Part shown: in pieces, positions 8,993 to 17,299 of the stretch
How the letters are laid out: every line of letters starts with the position of its first letter
How positions within the stretch are numbered: position 1 is the stretch's first letter
DNA from: Alphaproteobacteria bacterium
GTDB taxonomy: Bacteria > Pseudomonadota > Alphaproteobacteria > Rhizobiales > Aestuariivirgaceae
Length of the DNA: 64,000 nt
NCBI GenBank assembly: GCA_028868695.1
Contig: JAGWTZ010000010.1
Location: forward strand, 1-64,000
Direction of reading: 5' to 3'
Program-made: the position numbers and the translations under genes
The notes under the pieces: generated by a model
Told to the model about the DNA's origin: nothing
Database searches by the model: none
The model's input: the letters and a program-made list of their open reading frames with translations, nothing else

Positions 8993-10119
8993 GCGGCCCG
9001 CCAGTCATCGGCGTGGCAGGGCTTGGGGCCATGGGGCTGGGGATTGCCCAGCTCTTCGCCCAAGCTGGCCACCCTGTGGTGGCGACAGACAGCCAGGCTT
9101 CGGCGCGCGAATCCGCTCTTCCCCGGCTGGCGTCGCAATTGGATGCCCGCGTGGCACAAGGCAAGCTCAGTGCGGCAGAGCGCGGCCAGATCCTTTCGCG
9201 GGTGACCATTGCCGATGATCTCGCGGCCTTTGCGCCCGCCGCCCTTGTCATCGAGGCAATCATTGAACAGCTGCAAGCCAAGCAGGCGCTGTTTGCCGCC
9301 CTTGAGAACGTGGTGGGCCAAACCTGCGTGCTGGCCAGCAACACCTCCTCACTATCAATATCGGCGATCACCCAGAACCTGCGCCACAGGGAGCGTGGCC
9401 TGGGCCTGCATTTCTTCAACCCGGTGCCGTCGATGAAGCTGGTGGAATTGGTGGCAACTGCGGCAACCAGCAACAATGCGCTGCAAACTGCCCGCAGTTT
9501 CACCGAAGCTGCAGGCAAGACAGTGATCTCCTGCGCTGACACGCCGGGCTTCATCGTCAACCGCTGCGCCAGGCCTTTTTATGGTGAGGCGCTGGCATTG
9601 CTCGAAGAGGGGCGCAGCGCATCCGACATTGATGCCGCCATGCTGCAGGCCGGTTATCGCATCGGCCCACTCTCGCTCATTGACCTTGTGGGCGCCGACA
9701 TCAACCTTGCCGCCACGCAAAGCCTCAGCGCCGCGATGGAGGATCACCCGCGCTATCATGTGTTTGATGTGCTGAAGGCGCAGGTTGCATCCGGCCGACT
9801 TGGCCGCAAGACGGGGCAGGGATTCCTGTTCCCGGCCCGGCCCGGCCCGCCACCGGCCGATGCCGCTTCGATTGCTGCGCGCATCGAAGCAACCCTTGCC
9901 AATGAAGCTGCCAGCCTGCTGGGCCAGGGCGGCCTTGCCATGGATGAAATTGACACCGCGCTCAAGCTCGGCCTCAATTTTCCACGCGGGCCATTTGAAG
10001 CGGCGCGGGCCCAAGGCTTTGCCGCCATCCGCGCCACCCTGGCTGCGCTTGAGGTGGCCGCGCCGCAACATCTGAAAGGCCGTTATGCCGTCACTGCCGG
10101 ATTGGAGCATTTGTCATGA
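8989..10119 (+). CDS. 3-hydroxyacyl-CoA dehydrogenase (PaaH/HBD-like)
   Basis: A 376-residue protein with an N-terminal NAD-binding GLGAMGLGIAQLFAQAGH (about residues 11-28), the catalytic-region LGLHFFNPVPSMKLVE (about residue 137) and the DTPGFIVNRCARPF segment typical of 3-hydroxyacyl-CoA dehydrogenases. The C-terminal helical domain ends in GRKTGQGFLF and is followed by a further helical repeat, which makes it longer than the smallest family members. It oxidises an L-3-hydroxyacyl-CoA to the 3-oxo compound with NAD. Start and stop overlap both neighbours by four bases (ATGA). The substrate is probably 3-hydroxyadipyl-CoA or a related pathway intermediate, which is inferred. Confidence 0.92.
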   Translation: MSGPPVIGVAGLGAMGLGIAQLFAQAGHPVVATDSQASARESALPRLASQLDARVAQGKLSAAERGQILSRVTIADDLAAFAPAALVIEAIIEQLQAKQALFAALENVVGQTCVLASNTSSLSISAITQNLRHRERGLGLHFFNPVPSMKLVELVATAATSNNALQTARSFTEAAGKTVISCADTPGFIVNRCARPFYGEALALLEEGRSASDIDAAMLQAGYRIGPLSLIDLVGADINLAATQSLSAAMEDHPRYHVFDVLKAQVASGRLGRKTGQGFLFPARPGPPPADAASIAARIEATLANEAASLLGQGGLAMDEIDTALKLGLNFPRGPFEAARAQGFAAIRATLAALEVAAPQHLKGRYAVTAGLEHLS

Positions 10120-11294
10120 CACCGGTTTACATCTGCCGCATGAAACGTACTGCGATCGGCCGCTATGGCGGCGCACTGGCCAATATGCGGCCGGACGACC
10201 TCGCCGCCCGCGTCATTGACGCGGTGTGCGGCGGGCAAGGCCTGCCCATTGATGAAGTGGTTTTGGGCTGCGCCAATCAAGCCGGCGAAGACAACCGCAA
10301 TGTGGCGCGCATGGCGGTGCTGCTTTCAAGCCTGCCGGAAACGGTGCCAGCGGTAACGCTCAACCGCCTTTGCGCCTCGGGCCTTGATGCCGTGATCCAT
10401 GGCGCGCGCAGCATCGCGGTGGGCGCCCAGGATTTGGTGATTGCCGGTGGCGTGGAAAGCATGAGCCGCGCGCCCTTTGTGATGCCCAAGGCCGGCGCGG
10501 CCTTCTCCCGCAACGCCGAGATCCATGACACCACGATTGGCTGGCGCTTCGTCAACGAGCAGATCGCCAAGCGCTGTGGCATCGAATCCATGCCGGAGAC
10601 GGCCGAAAACATTGCCGCGGAAAAAAACATCTCACGCGTGGATCAGGATGCCTTTGCCCTGCTCAGCCAGCAGCGCTATGACGCCGCCTGGCATGCGGCC
10701 GACATTGTGCCCGTCGCAGTAGGCGGCGCGAAGGGCCAGCCCGGAATGGTCAGCACCGATGAGCACCCGCGCTCCACCACGCTGGAAAAGCTGGCGGCCT
10801 TGCCAGCTCCTTTCCGGAAAGGGGGCACAGTGACAGCGGGCAATGCATCCGGCGTCAATGACGGAGCGGCGGCTTTGCTGCTGGCTTCTGACAAGGCAGT
10901 GAAACGCTTCAACCTCTCGCCACTGGCGCGCATCACCCACGCGGCCTCGGCTGGCGTTGCGCCGCGCCTGATGGGCCTGGGGCCCGTGGCTGCGCTGGAG
11001 CGCCTGCAGGCGCAAAACGGCCGCGAGGCGCGGGACTATGACGTGATTGAACTCAACGAAGCTTTCGCCGCGCAGGTTCTGGGCTGCACCCGTGCCTGGG
11101 GCCTGCCCGACGGTGCGGAAAACCTGAATGCAAAGGGCGGCGCCATCAGCATGGGCCACCCGTTGGGCATGTCTGGTGCGCGGATCGCCGGCACAGCCGC
11201 CCGCCGTCTGCATGAGTCTGGCGGCAAATCTGCGCTGGTGACACTCTGCGTTGGCGTGGGCCAAGGCGTCGCCATGTGCCTTGAACGGGCCTGA
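10116..11294 (+). CDS. Acetyl-CoA acyltransferase (thiolase, 3-oxoadipyl-CoA thiolase-like)
   Basis: A 392-residue thiolase of standard length. The nucleophilic cysteine is in NRLCASGLDAV (about residue 89). The catalytic histidines and second cysteine lie in NEAFAA, GGAISMGHPLGMSGAR (about residue 345) and LVTLCVGVGQG near the C-terminus. GGVESMSRAPFV is also a thiolase hallmark. It cleaves a 3-oxoacyl-CoA to acetyl-CoA plus a shortened acyl-CoA and closes the rightward operon. The resemblance to PaaJ/PcaF-type enzymes suggests 3-oxoadipyl-CoA as substrate, giving acetyl-CoA and succinyl-CoA. This is family-based inference. Confidence 0.93.
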   Translation: MTPVYICRMKRTAIGRYGGALANMRPDDLAARVIDAVCGGQGLPIDEVVLGCANQAGEDNRNVARMAVLLSSLPETVPAVTLNRLCASGLDAVIHGARSIAVGAQDLVIAGGVESMSRAPFVMPKAGAAFSRNAEIHDTTIGWRFVNEQIAKRCGIESMPETAENIAAEKNISRVDQDAFALLSQQRYDAAWHAADIVPVAVGGAKGQPGMVSTDEHPRSTTLEKLAALPAPFRKGGTVTAGNASGVNDGAAALLLASDKAVKRFNLSPLARITHAASAGVAPRLMGLGPVAALERLQAQNGREARDYDVIELNEAFAAQVLGCTRAWGLPDGAENLNAKGGAISMGHPLGMSGARIAGTAARRLHESGGKSALVTLCVGVGQGVAMCLERA

Positions 11295-11386
11295 AGGCCA
11301 ACAAAGGCAGCTCTCATCCAAGCCTTTGCCTTTGGCGCTCAACTGCGCAAGACTTGCAGGCTCGGCAAATTAAAAGGGCGGGCCAC

Positions 11387-12184
11387 ATGGCATGCAAACA
11401 GAATATCGGCATCATCGGCGGCAATGGCTGGCTGGGCAGCGCGCTGGCGCAAGCCGCAGTTGCCGCCTCGGTGGTTGAACCAAATAAACTCATGCTGTCA
11501 TCCCGCTCGGGCAACAAGGGCGCGGCTGCCTCACTGGCCTGCCACTGGACGCGAGACAATGCCGAGCTGGCCGCTTTCTCGGATGTGGTGATCCTTTCAG
11601 TCAGGCCTGCCCAGTTCAAGGCCATGGCGGTTGATTTGAAAGACAAGCTTGTCATTTCAGTGATGGCGGGGGTGTCTTCTGCTGAAATCGCAACGCGAAC
11701 GCTGGCAACGCGCATTGTCCGCACCATGCCCAATGCCGCGGCCGCGATTGGCCGCTCCTTCACGCCCTGGTTTGCCAAGGCCGCCGTCACGGCCCAGGAT
11801 CGCACCTTGGTCCAAACCTTCTTTTCCGCAAGCGGTGAGGCGGCAGAACTCAGCGAAGAAGCGCATGTGGATTATTGCGCAGGCCTCACCGGCGCGGGCG
11901 CTGCCTTTCCCGCCCTGCTGGCCGAAGCCCTCAAATCTCACGCCGTGGCCCGTGGCCTGCCGCCGGAATTTGCCGTGCGCGCCGCCAAGGGCGTGGTGTG
12001 CGGCGCCAGCCAGCTTCTCGCCAGCCCAGATGCCAGCGCGGCGGCGATCGTGAAGGAAATGATTGACTATCGCGGCACTACCGCTGCGGCATTGGAAGCC
12101 ATGCTGGCGCGCGGTTTCGCCGAGGCCGTGGGGGCAGGGCTTGCGGCGGCGGAAGAAAGGGGTAAATCGGTCAGCTCAGGATGA
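11387..12184 (+). CDS. Pyrroline-5-carboxylate reductase family protein (ProC-like)
   Basis: A 265-residue Rossmann-fold protein. It begins with IGIIGGNGWLGSALAQAA, a dinucleotide-binding loop with an unusual GGNGWLG in place of GxGxMG. It continues with the ProC landmarks VILSVRPAQF, SVMAGVSSAEI, RTMPNAAAAIGRS and the dimerisation domain motif GLTGAGAAFPALLAEAL. The ATG at 11387 is the start where the family aligns. It probably reduces a cyclic imine with NAD(P)H, but because the nucleotide loop is atypical it may not be the biosynthetic proline enzyme. It is followed by an AraC regulator of the type that controls amino-acid and betaine genes. Confidence 0.85.
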   Translation: MACKQNIGIIGGNGWLGSALAQAAVAASVVEPNKLMLSSRSGNKGAAASLACHWTRDNAELAAFSDVVILSVRPAQFKAMAVDLKDKLVISVMAGVSSAEIATRTLATRIVRTMPNAAAAIGRSFTPWFAKAAVTAQDRTLVQTFFSASGEAAELSEEAHVDYCAGLTGAGAAFPALLAEALKSHAVARGLPPEFAVRAAKGVVCGASQLLASPDASAAAIVKEMIDYRGTTAAALEAMLARGFAEAVGAGLAAAEERGKSVSSG

Positions 12185-12212
12185 AACCCAAAGCGGGAAC
12201 TTTCAGGTGGCC

Positions 12213-13226
12213 GTGAAAATTGCCAGGAAGCCAGCACCAGGCCAGGCGCCGCAGAAGCGGTTGCGCGTGGGTTTCCTGCTGGCCCGCAACTTCACGCTAA
12301 GTGCTTTCTCTCTATTCGTGGATACGCTGCGCCTCGCCAGCGATGAGCTTGATCGCTCCGGCCGGAAATATCTGGATTGGGAAGTGCTGAGCGATTCAAC
12401 GCAGCTGGTGAAATCAAGCTGTGGCGTGTTTGTGGCACCAACCGCGCGGCTGTCGGCCCGCGATGCCTTTGATTATCTCGTGGTTGTGGGCGGCCGGCTC
12501 AATGTTGAGGAGCCACTCAGCCACGCAGAGGTGCAATATATCCGGCAAACATCAGCCGCGGGCAAACCGGTGATCGGCCTGTGCACGGCCAGTTTCATTC
12601 TGGCCGATGCGGGCTTGATGGCCGGCAAGCCTGCTTGCGTCAGCTGGCTGCACCGCGCCGAATTCGAAGAGCGCCACCCCGGCATCAGCGTTGTCTCCGA
12701 CAAGCTCTTTGTCGAAGAGGGATTGATCACAACTTGCGCGGGCGGCACGGCGGCTGCCGATCTTGCGGGCCACATAGTGAAGAAACATTTGGGCACGGGA
12801 TCCGCCGCCAAGGCAATGCAGATCCTGCAGATTGAGCGGCAGAGAAGCGGCGCTGATTTTCAGGCGCGCGTTCCGCTCGGCAAGGCCCCGCCGAAGGACC
12901 AGCGCGTGCGCGAGGCGCTGGCGGTGATGGAACAACTGCTGGACCAGAAGTGGGATGTCGAATGGCTTGCGCTGCGGCTGGGCATCACGCGGCGGCATCT
13001 GGAGCGCCTGTTCAAGCAGGAATTTGGCACCGGCCCGCGCGGTGTTTTCACAAGGGTTCGCATGGAGCGCGGCCGGGTGATGCTGGTGAACACCGAGGAA
13101 GCCCTGGCCAGGATTGCCTTTGAATTGGGTTATGACAGCACGGCCCAGTTCAGCCGGCAATTCCGCGCCCACTTTGGCGCCTCTCCATTGGATGTGCGGG
13201 CCGAGGCGCGCGGGCGCGTGCAATAG
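12213..13226 (+). CDS. GlxA-family AraC-type regulator with DJ-1/PfpI domain
   Basis: About 337 residues. The N-terminal half is a class-I glutamine-amidotransferase-like (DJ-1/PfpI) domain with the cysteine elbow GLCTASFILA (about residue 125). The C-terminal third has two AraC helix-turn-helix motifs: LALRLGITRRHLERLFKQEFG, then IAFELGYDSTAQFSRQFRAHFG. This architecture is shared by GbdR, CdhR and ArgR, which sense amino acids and betaines through the inactive PfpI domain. No good ATG exists at the expected N-terminus, so a GTG at 12213 (or 12207) is the most plausible start. Its targets are unknown; the ProC-like gene just upstream is the nearest candidate. Confidence 0.88.
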   Translation: MKIARKPAPGQAPQKRLRVGFLLARNFTLSAFSLFVDTLRLASDELDRSGRKYLDWEVLSDSTQLVKSSCGVFVAPTARLSARDAFDYLVVVGGRLNVEEPLSHAEVQYIRQTSAAGKPVIGLCTASFILADAGLMAGKPACVSWLHRAEFEERHPGISVVSDKLFVEEGLITTCAGGTAAADLAGHIVKKHLGTGSAAKAMQILQIERQRSGADFQARVPLGKAPPKDQRVREALAVMEQLLDQKWDVEWLALRLGITRRHLERLFKQEFGTGPRGVFTRVRMERGRVMLVNTEEALARIAFELGYDSTAQFSRQFRAHFGASPLDVRAEARGRVQ

Positions 13227-13321
13227 CCGCCCGTCACGGGCACTGCCGACTTTGCGCCAAATCAATGTCTATCGCCATCCTTTTCAGATAGACTGACCAT
13301 TCAACAGCATGGAGGATTTCC

Positions 13322-13600
13322 ATGACGACATTGAAGAAGCTGCGCGAGGAACTTGAGGCGCTGAAAGCCGAACTGCAGGCCCGGCTCGAAGCTTCGCCTG
13401 AAGCAAGCGCCGCAAAGGCCAAAGCTGGCGAGAAAGCCGAAGAGTTGAAAGATGCACTGGAAGGGCAGATGGCCGAACTCCACCGCCTGACAAAAGTCAT
13501 GCTGGAGGAAGCGGAGACAACTGTCGCCGATCATCCCATGGCAACGGTGGCCGGAGCGCTTGCGCTGGGCATTGTCATTGGCCGCATCACAGCACGCTGA
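13322..13600 (+). CDS. Small coiled-coil membrane-anchored protein, ElaB/YqjD (DUF883)-like
   Basis: A 92-residue protein. Residues 1-70 are highly charged and predicted to form an amphipathic coiled coil (repeated Lys/Glu with leucines: LKKLREELEALKAELQ). A short hydrophobic C-terminal segment follows (about residues 73-88) and ends in Arg. This layout matches the ElaB/YqjD/YgaM proteins that tether to the inner membrane. A ribosome site (GGAGGA) precedes the ATG. It is followed after 11 bases by a holin-like YqjE relative, reproducing the yqjD-yqjE gene pair known from enterobacteria. Role is probably envelope or stress related. Confidence 0.7.
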   Translation: MTTLKKLREELEALKAELQARLEASPEASAAKAKAGEKAEELKDALEGQMAELHRLTKVMLEEAETTVADHPMATVAGALALGIVIGRITAR

Positions 13601-13611
13601 GGGAGAGAACC

Positions 13612-14085
13612 ATGAACATCCCAAACATCGCCCGCACTGCGCGGATCTATGCCAGAAGCGAGGCCCTGGTGGCGAAAATCCAGGCGCGCGTCTATGCGCG
13701 CAAGGCCGCTTTTGCGGCGGTGGCGTTGCTGCTTGGTGCAATTGCGCTTGTGTTCCTGAACCTCGCCGCATTCGTCTATTTGCAGTCTATCTGGGGGCCA
13801 ATCTGGGCGCCACTGGTCATTGGCCTTGCCAATTTGGCCGCTGCTGCCTTGGCCGCGGTGATCGCCATTCTCACCCATCCGGGGCCAGACCTGGCGCTGG
13901 CGAGGGAACTGCGCGACAGTGCCGGCCGCGCGCTGGAAGAAGAATTCCACGCCTCCACCACCATGGGCACGCTCGCGGGCATGGTGGGCGGCAAGGCTGA
14001 TGCCGGCCTCAACAGCCTGTTGCTGCCGGTGATCATATCGATTGTCGGCGCCATCACCCGGCGCAAGGCGGCAGCAAAGAAATAA
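13612..14085 (+). CDS. Phage-holin-superfamily YqjE-like membrane protein
   Basis: A 157-residue protein with two adjacent strong hydrophobic helices (about residues 37-62 and 67-87) linked by a short Trp-Gly-Pro loop, a polar middle, and a third hydrophobic stretch near 130-148. It ends in basic Arg/Lys residues. This fits the Phage_holin_3_6/YqjE family, which despite the name is chromosomal and not a prophage sign. It directly follows the DUF883-like gene and the two are probably co-transcribed. The function of YqjE proteins is not established. Confidence 0.7.
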   Translation: MNIPNIARTARIYARSEALVAKIQARVYARKAAFAAVALLLGAIALVFLNLAAFVYLQSIWGPIWAPLVIGLANLAAAALAAVIAILTHPGPDLALARELRDSAGRALEEEFHASTTMGTLAGMVGGKADAGLNSLLLPVIISIVGAITRRKAAAKK

Positions 14086-14118
14086 CGGCCGCCGCTTGGC
14101 GGGGATAAGGTTGATGTG

Positions 14119-15213
14119 ATGCGTTGGTCAGTGACAATTGGTTATATTGGTGGAACCGCAATCCGCCTGCACATCACGTTCCTGCTTTTCCTGTTGTGGA
14201 TCGGCCTCAGCGGTTACCACTCTGATGGCCTGGCCTCGGCCCGCACCTCCGTGCTGTTCATGCTGCTGGTCTTCGCCTGTGTTGTAGCACACGAGTTTGG
14301 CCACATCCTCATGGCGCGGCGATTTGGCATTAAGACGCCGGATGTGACGCTGCTTCCCATCGGCGGCGTGGCCAATATGGAGCGCATCCCCGAGGAACCA
14401 TGGCAGGAGCTGCCGGTGGCGCTGGCCGGGCCAGCTGTGAACTTGGTGATTGCAACACTTCTGGCGCTTTTCGGACAATTGTCGCCAGCTGATTTCTCCA
14501 GCCTCGATTTGGCCAAGGCCGGTGTTTTCCACCAACTCGCCCTCGTCAATATTTCACTGCTGATTTTCAATTTGGTGCCGGCCTTTCCGATGGATGGTGG
14601 CCGTGTGCTGCGCGCCATTCTGGCCATGAACCTGGGCAGCAAGCGGGCCAATCCAATTGCCATGCATATTGGCCAGGCTTTCGCGTTTTTGTTCGTGGCA
14701 CTTGGATTTGTCTTCAATCCGATGCTGGTGTTGATCGGCATTTTCATCTTTGTTTCCGGCACGGCTGAATTGCAGGCGGGGCAGTCGCGCCTTGCCTTGG
14801 ATGGCTTGCGCGTATCAGACTGCATGGAAAATCAGGTGCGCAGCCTTCAAGCCACGCAAACGCTTTCTGATGTGGCCGACCTGCTCCTGCACAGTTCGCA
14901 GCACAGCTATCCTGTATTGGATGAGAGCGGCAGGCCCATTGGTATCATTGACCGCACCAGCCTGCCCGAAATCCTGAAAAGCGCCGATGCCACAACGCCT
15001 GTTTCGGCGATCATGCGCCCGCCGCGGATCTTGCCTGCCGCAACCCCCCTTGAAAGCGCGGTGAAGGACATGGACAAGCTGCGCGCGGAATCCGAAATCG
15101 TGGTCGATGGCCAGGGCCGGCTGGTGGGCATGCTGACGCTGCACAGCATCGCCGAAATGGTGCTGATCCGGACATTGAAGCCGCAATGGCCGGTGCGGGG
15201 CCGCAATGCCTGA
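14119..15213 (+). CDS. Site-2 protease family (M50) zinc metalloprotease with CBS domains
   Basis: About 364 residues and strongly hydrophobic in the first 220. The zinc motif HEFGH is near residue 58 and the second metal ligand motif NLVPAFPMDGGRVLRA is near residue 153, both typical of intramembrane SpoIVFB-like proteases. The C-terminal 140 residues form a CBS pair that could bind adenylates. Such proteins cleave membrane-anchored regulators within the bilayer. The ATG at 14119 has a GATAAGG ribosome site; the GTG three bases upstream is the alternative. It overlaps the alcohol dehydrogenase gene by eight bases. The protease substrate is not evident from neighbours. Confidence 0.9.
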   Translation: MRWSVTIGYIGGTAIRLHITFLLFLLWIGLSGYHSDGLASARTSVLFMLLVFACVVAHEFGHILMARRFGIKTPDVTLLPIGGVANMERIPEEPWQELPVALAGPAVNLVIATLLALFGQLSPADFSSLDLAKAGVFHQLALVNISLLIFNLVPAFPMDGGRVLRAILAMNLGSKRANPIAMHIGQAFAFLFVALGFVFNPMLVLIGIFIFVSGTAELQAGQSRLALDGLRVSDCMENQVRSLQATQTLSDVADLLLHSSQHSYPVLDESGRPIGIIDRTSLPEILKSADATTPVSAIMRPPRILPAATPLESAVKDMDKLRAESEIVVDGQGRLVGMLTLHSIAEMVLIRTLKPQWPVRGRNA

Positions 15214-16198
15214 GATGCGCGCCATGGTTCTGCGCCAGCCGCGCGCGGGGCTATCGCTTGAACGTGTTGAAAGGCCCGTGCCAGGGCCGGGGCAACTTCT
15301 CATCAAGGTTGAAGCCTGTGGCGTTTGCCGCACTGATTTGCACATTCTGGATGGTGAGTTGCAGCAGCCCAAGCTGCCGCTCATTCCCGGCCATGAGATT
15401 GTGGGGCGCGTGGCAGGTGCGGGGCCAGGCGTTGAGGGCCATGCGCTGGGGTTGCGCGTTGGCGTGCCCTGGCTGGCTTCAACCTGCGGAACCTGCCAAT
15501 TCTGCCGCGCCGGGCAGGAAAATCTTTGCGATGCAGCGGCGTTCACGGGCTACACCGTTGACGGCGGCTATGCGGAATATTGCGTGGCTGACGCACATTT
15601 CTGTTTTCCGCTGCCGGAAGAGCCGGAAGCGGCTTCGCTCGCTCCATTGCTTTGCGCCGGGCTGATTGGCTACCGCTCATTGCGCCTTGCAGGCCAAGGG
15701 CGCCGCCTTGGAATCTATGGCTTTGGCGCGGCCGCACATCTCATTGCCCAAGTTGCCAAGGCCCGGGGCCGCGAAGTGTTCGCCTTCACGCGGCCCGGCG
15801 ATGCCGCGGCCCAGAAAATGGCGATGGACCTTGGCTGTGTGTGGTCTTCCGGCTCGGATGAGCCGCCGCCCCGGGAACTCGATTCTGCGATCATCTTTGC
15901 GCCGCTGGGAGAGTTGGTTCCCGCAGCGCTCAAGGCCACGCGCAAGGGAGGATGTGTGGTATGCGGCGGCATTCACATGAGCAAGATTCCCGCCATTGAC
16001 TACAGCCTCTTGTGGGGCGAGCGCGTGCTGCGTTCAGTGGCCAACCTCACACGCCAAGATGCAACGGAGTTTCTGCAACTGGCCAAGGACATTCCCGTGC
16101 GCGCACAGACCACGCGCTTTGCCTTGCAGGAAGCCAATGAAGCCATTGCACTGTTGCGGCAAGGAAAGATCTCGGGCGCTGCTGTCCTTGTTCCCTGA
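15206..16198 (+). CDS. Zinc-dependent alcohol dehydrogenase family protein
   Basis: A 330-residue medium-chain dehydrogenase. It carries the catalytic zinc ligands in GVCRTDLH (Cys near residue 39) and GHEIVG (about residue 62), and the structural zinc cluster CGTCQFCRAGQENLC (about residues 93-107). The nucleotide loop reads GIYGFGAAAHLIAQVAK. This pattern places it with the AdhA-like subgroup that uses NAD(P) with simple alcohols and aldehydes. Translation probably couples to the protease gene, whose end it overlaps. The physiological substrate is unknown. Confidence 0.9.
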   Translation: MPEMRAMVLRQPRAGLSLERVERPVPGPGQLLIKVEACGVCRTDLHILDGELQQPKLPLIPGHEIVGRVAGAGPGVEGHALGLRVGVPWLASTCGTCQFCRAGQENLCDAAAFTGYTVDGGYAEYCVADAHFCFPLPEEPEAASLAPLLCAGLIGYRSLRLAGQGRRLGIYGFGAAAHLIAQVAKARGREVFAFTRPGDAAAQKMAMDLGCVWSSGSDEPPPRELDSAIIFAPLGELVPAALKATRKGGCVVCGGIHMSKIPAIDYSLLWGERVLRSVANLTRQDATEFLQLAKDIPVRAQTTRFALQEANEAIALLRQGKISGAAVLVP

Positions 16199-16213
16199 AG
16201 GGCAAGGTGCGGC

Positions 16214-16432
16214 TCAATCCTTGCGTTGAATCGGAACCCACATCTCGCCCGCCTTTTCATAGCTGCGTTTGACGGCAGACCAGGCGATGCGGTTGGCGAT
16301 CTCCTCCTGGCGCGGGTCGTTCTCATGCTGCTCGAAAGCATTGTTGAACGCAGCCCGGAAAATTTCCTGTGCATGTTCCGGCAAGTGCTTGCGCACTGGC
16401 AACGGCAGATCGCGGTTTGTGGCATAGGGCAT
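16214..16432 (-). CDS. chaB: ChaB-family protein
   Basis: A 72-residue protein that matches the small ChaB family along its whole length: MPYATNRDLPLPVRKHLP at the start, AQEIFRAAFNNAF in the middle, and IAWSAVKRSYEK toward the end. Escherichia coli ChaB was named a regulator of the ChaA cation antiporter, but its biochemical role is not settled. It lies about 30 bases downstream of an unrecognised 260-residue gene on the same strand and converges with the alcohol dehydrogenase. Confidence 0.88.
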   Translation of the reverse strand: MPYATNRDLPLPVRKHLPEHAQEIFRAAFNNAFEQHENDPRQEEIANRIAWSAVKRSYEKAGEMWVPIQRKD

Positions 16433-16465
16433 GAAGTGCTCCTTCCCCCGCTGCCGCGCGGCGGC

Positions 16466-17248
16466 TCAATAATCCGCCAGGCACTCCGCAAACAGCTGCG
16501 CAATGGCTGCGGCATCTTTCTCCTTCACCATGTGGGCAAGGCTGGGCAGGCGGTTGTGGATGAGCTGGCCAACGATGGCGAGGAATTCGCTGTCAGTGAT
16601 CTCGGTGTTGGGCTTGCCTGCCTGCGCCAGCAGCAGCGCGAGGCATGCAGATGAAAACACCGCGATGTTGAGGTCCACTGATTTCAGGAATTCAAGCCCT
16701 GGCTTCAAGGCGCCGCAGCGGGCGATGGGCCGCGCGGCGGCAAGCGCCAGCAGCAGCTGCGCCAGCATCTCTGGAATGGGCTCCTTGAAATCCTGCGCCT
16801 TGGGCGCGAAATTCCGGCGCACCGCTTCAATGCGGTGTTCGAGAACCAGATGCGGCCTCTCCACCCATTGCTCCAGCGCGAGGCGCGCCGCACGGAAGAA
16901 ATACAGCGTGAATTCCGAACTCAGCGTGGCGTGCGTGTTGGTCAAGGCGCCTGCCAGCCTCTCGCGCATGGCAAGGTCAAAGGGCGAAGGAAGGCTGCGC
17001 CAGCGTGGGCTGAAGGCCTGCAGCGAAAGGTCCGCGGCGCGCGACATGCCGCCATCAACGGTGCGGGCCATGGCCGCCACGGCGCGCGAAAGGGCGGTGG
17101 GGCTGCTGTCGGGCGCGGTTTCCCCGCCATCGGCCCGCGTCATGTCGCGCGCGTAGAACTGCGCGGTGCGCAAGCCGTCTCTCAGGCCAGCGGCCATGCA
17201 GGCGGCGTGGGTGGCAATTTGGCTCATCGGTTTCGTCTCGAAATTCAT
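16466..17248 (-). CDS. Hypothetical protein, mostly helical
   Basis: About 260 residues that I do not recognise. The composition is alanine- and leucine-rich, with long amphipathic helical stretches (for example around residues 130-190) and no clear signal peptide or membrane span. Candidate starts are ATG 17248, ATG 17227 and a TTG at 17260; no ribosome site clearly decides between them. It is divergent from another unrecognised gene (17300-17914) with only about 50 bases between them, and is followed by chaB on the same strand. A phasin-like or phage-like structural role cannot be claimed from what is visible. Confidence 0.65.
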   Translation of the reverse strand: MNFETKPMSQIATHAACMAAGLRDGLRTAQFYARDMTRADGGETAPDSSPTALSRAVAAMARTVDGGMSRAADLSLQAFSPRWRSLPSPFDLAMRERLAGALTNTHATLSSEFTLYFFRAARLALEQWVERPHLVLEHRIEAVRRNFAPKAQDFKEPIPEMLAQLLLALAAARPIARCGALKPGLEFLKSVDLNIAVFSSACLALLLAQAGKPNTEITDSEFLAIVGQLIHNRLPSLAHMVKEKDAAAIAQLFAECLADY

Positions 17249-17299
17249 ATGGCTAGTCAATTCCCAACTGTGTTAAAATTCAAGCAAGGAGTTTTCCCA

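Noticed and set aside
11302-11334. CAAAGGCA/TGCCTTTG inverted repeat after the thiolase gene
   Set aside because: The 17-base loop and absence of a T-run make it a poor terminator; the symmetry is short enough to be chance.
13612-14085. Holin-family gene as evidence for a prophage
   Set aside because: The YqjE-type holin-superfamily protein is chromosomal and paired with a DUF883-like gene; no other phage genes are nearby.
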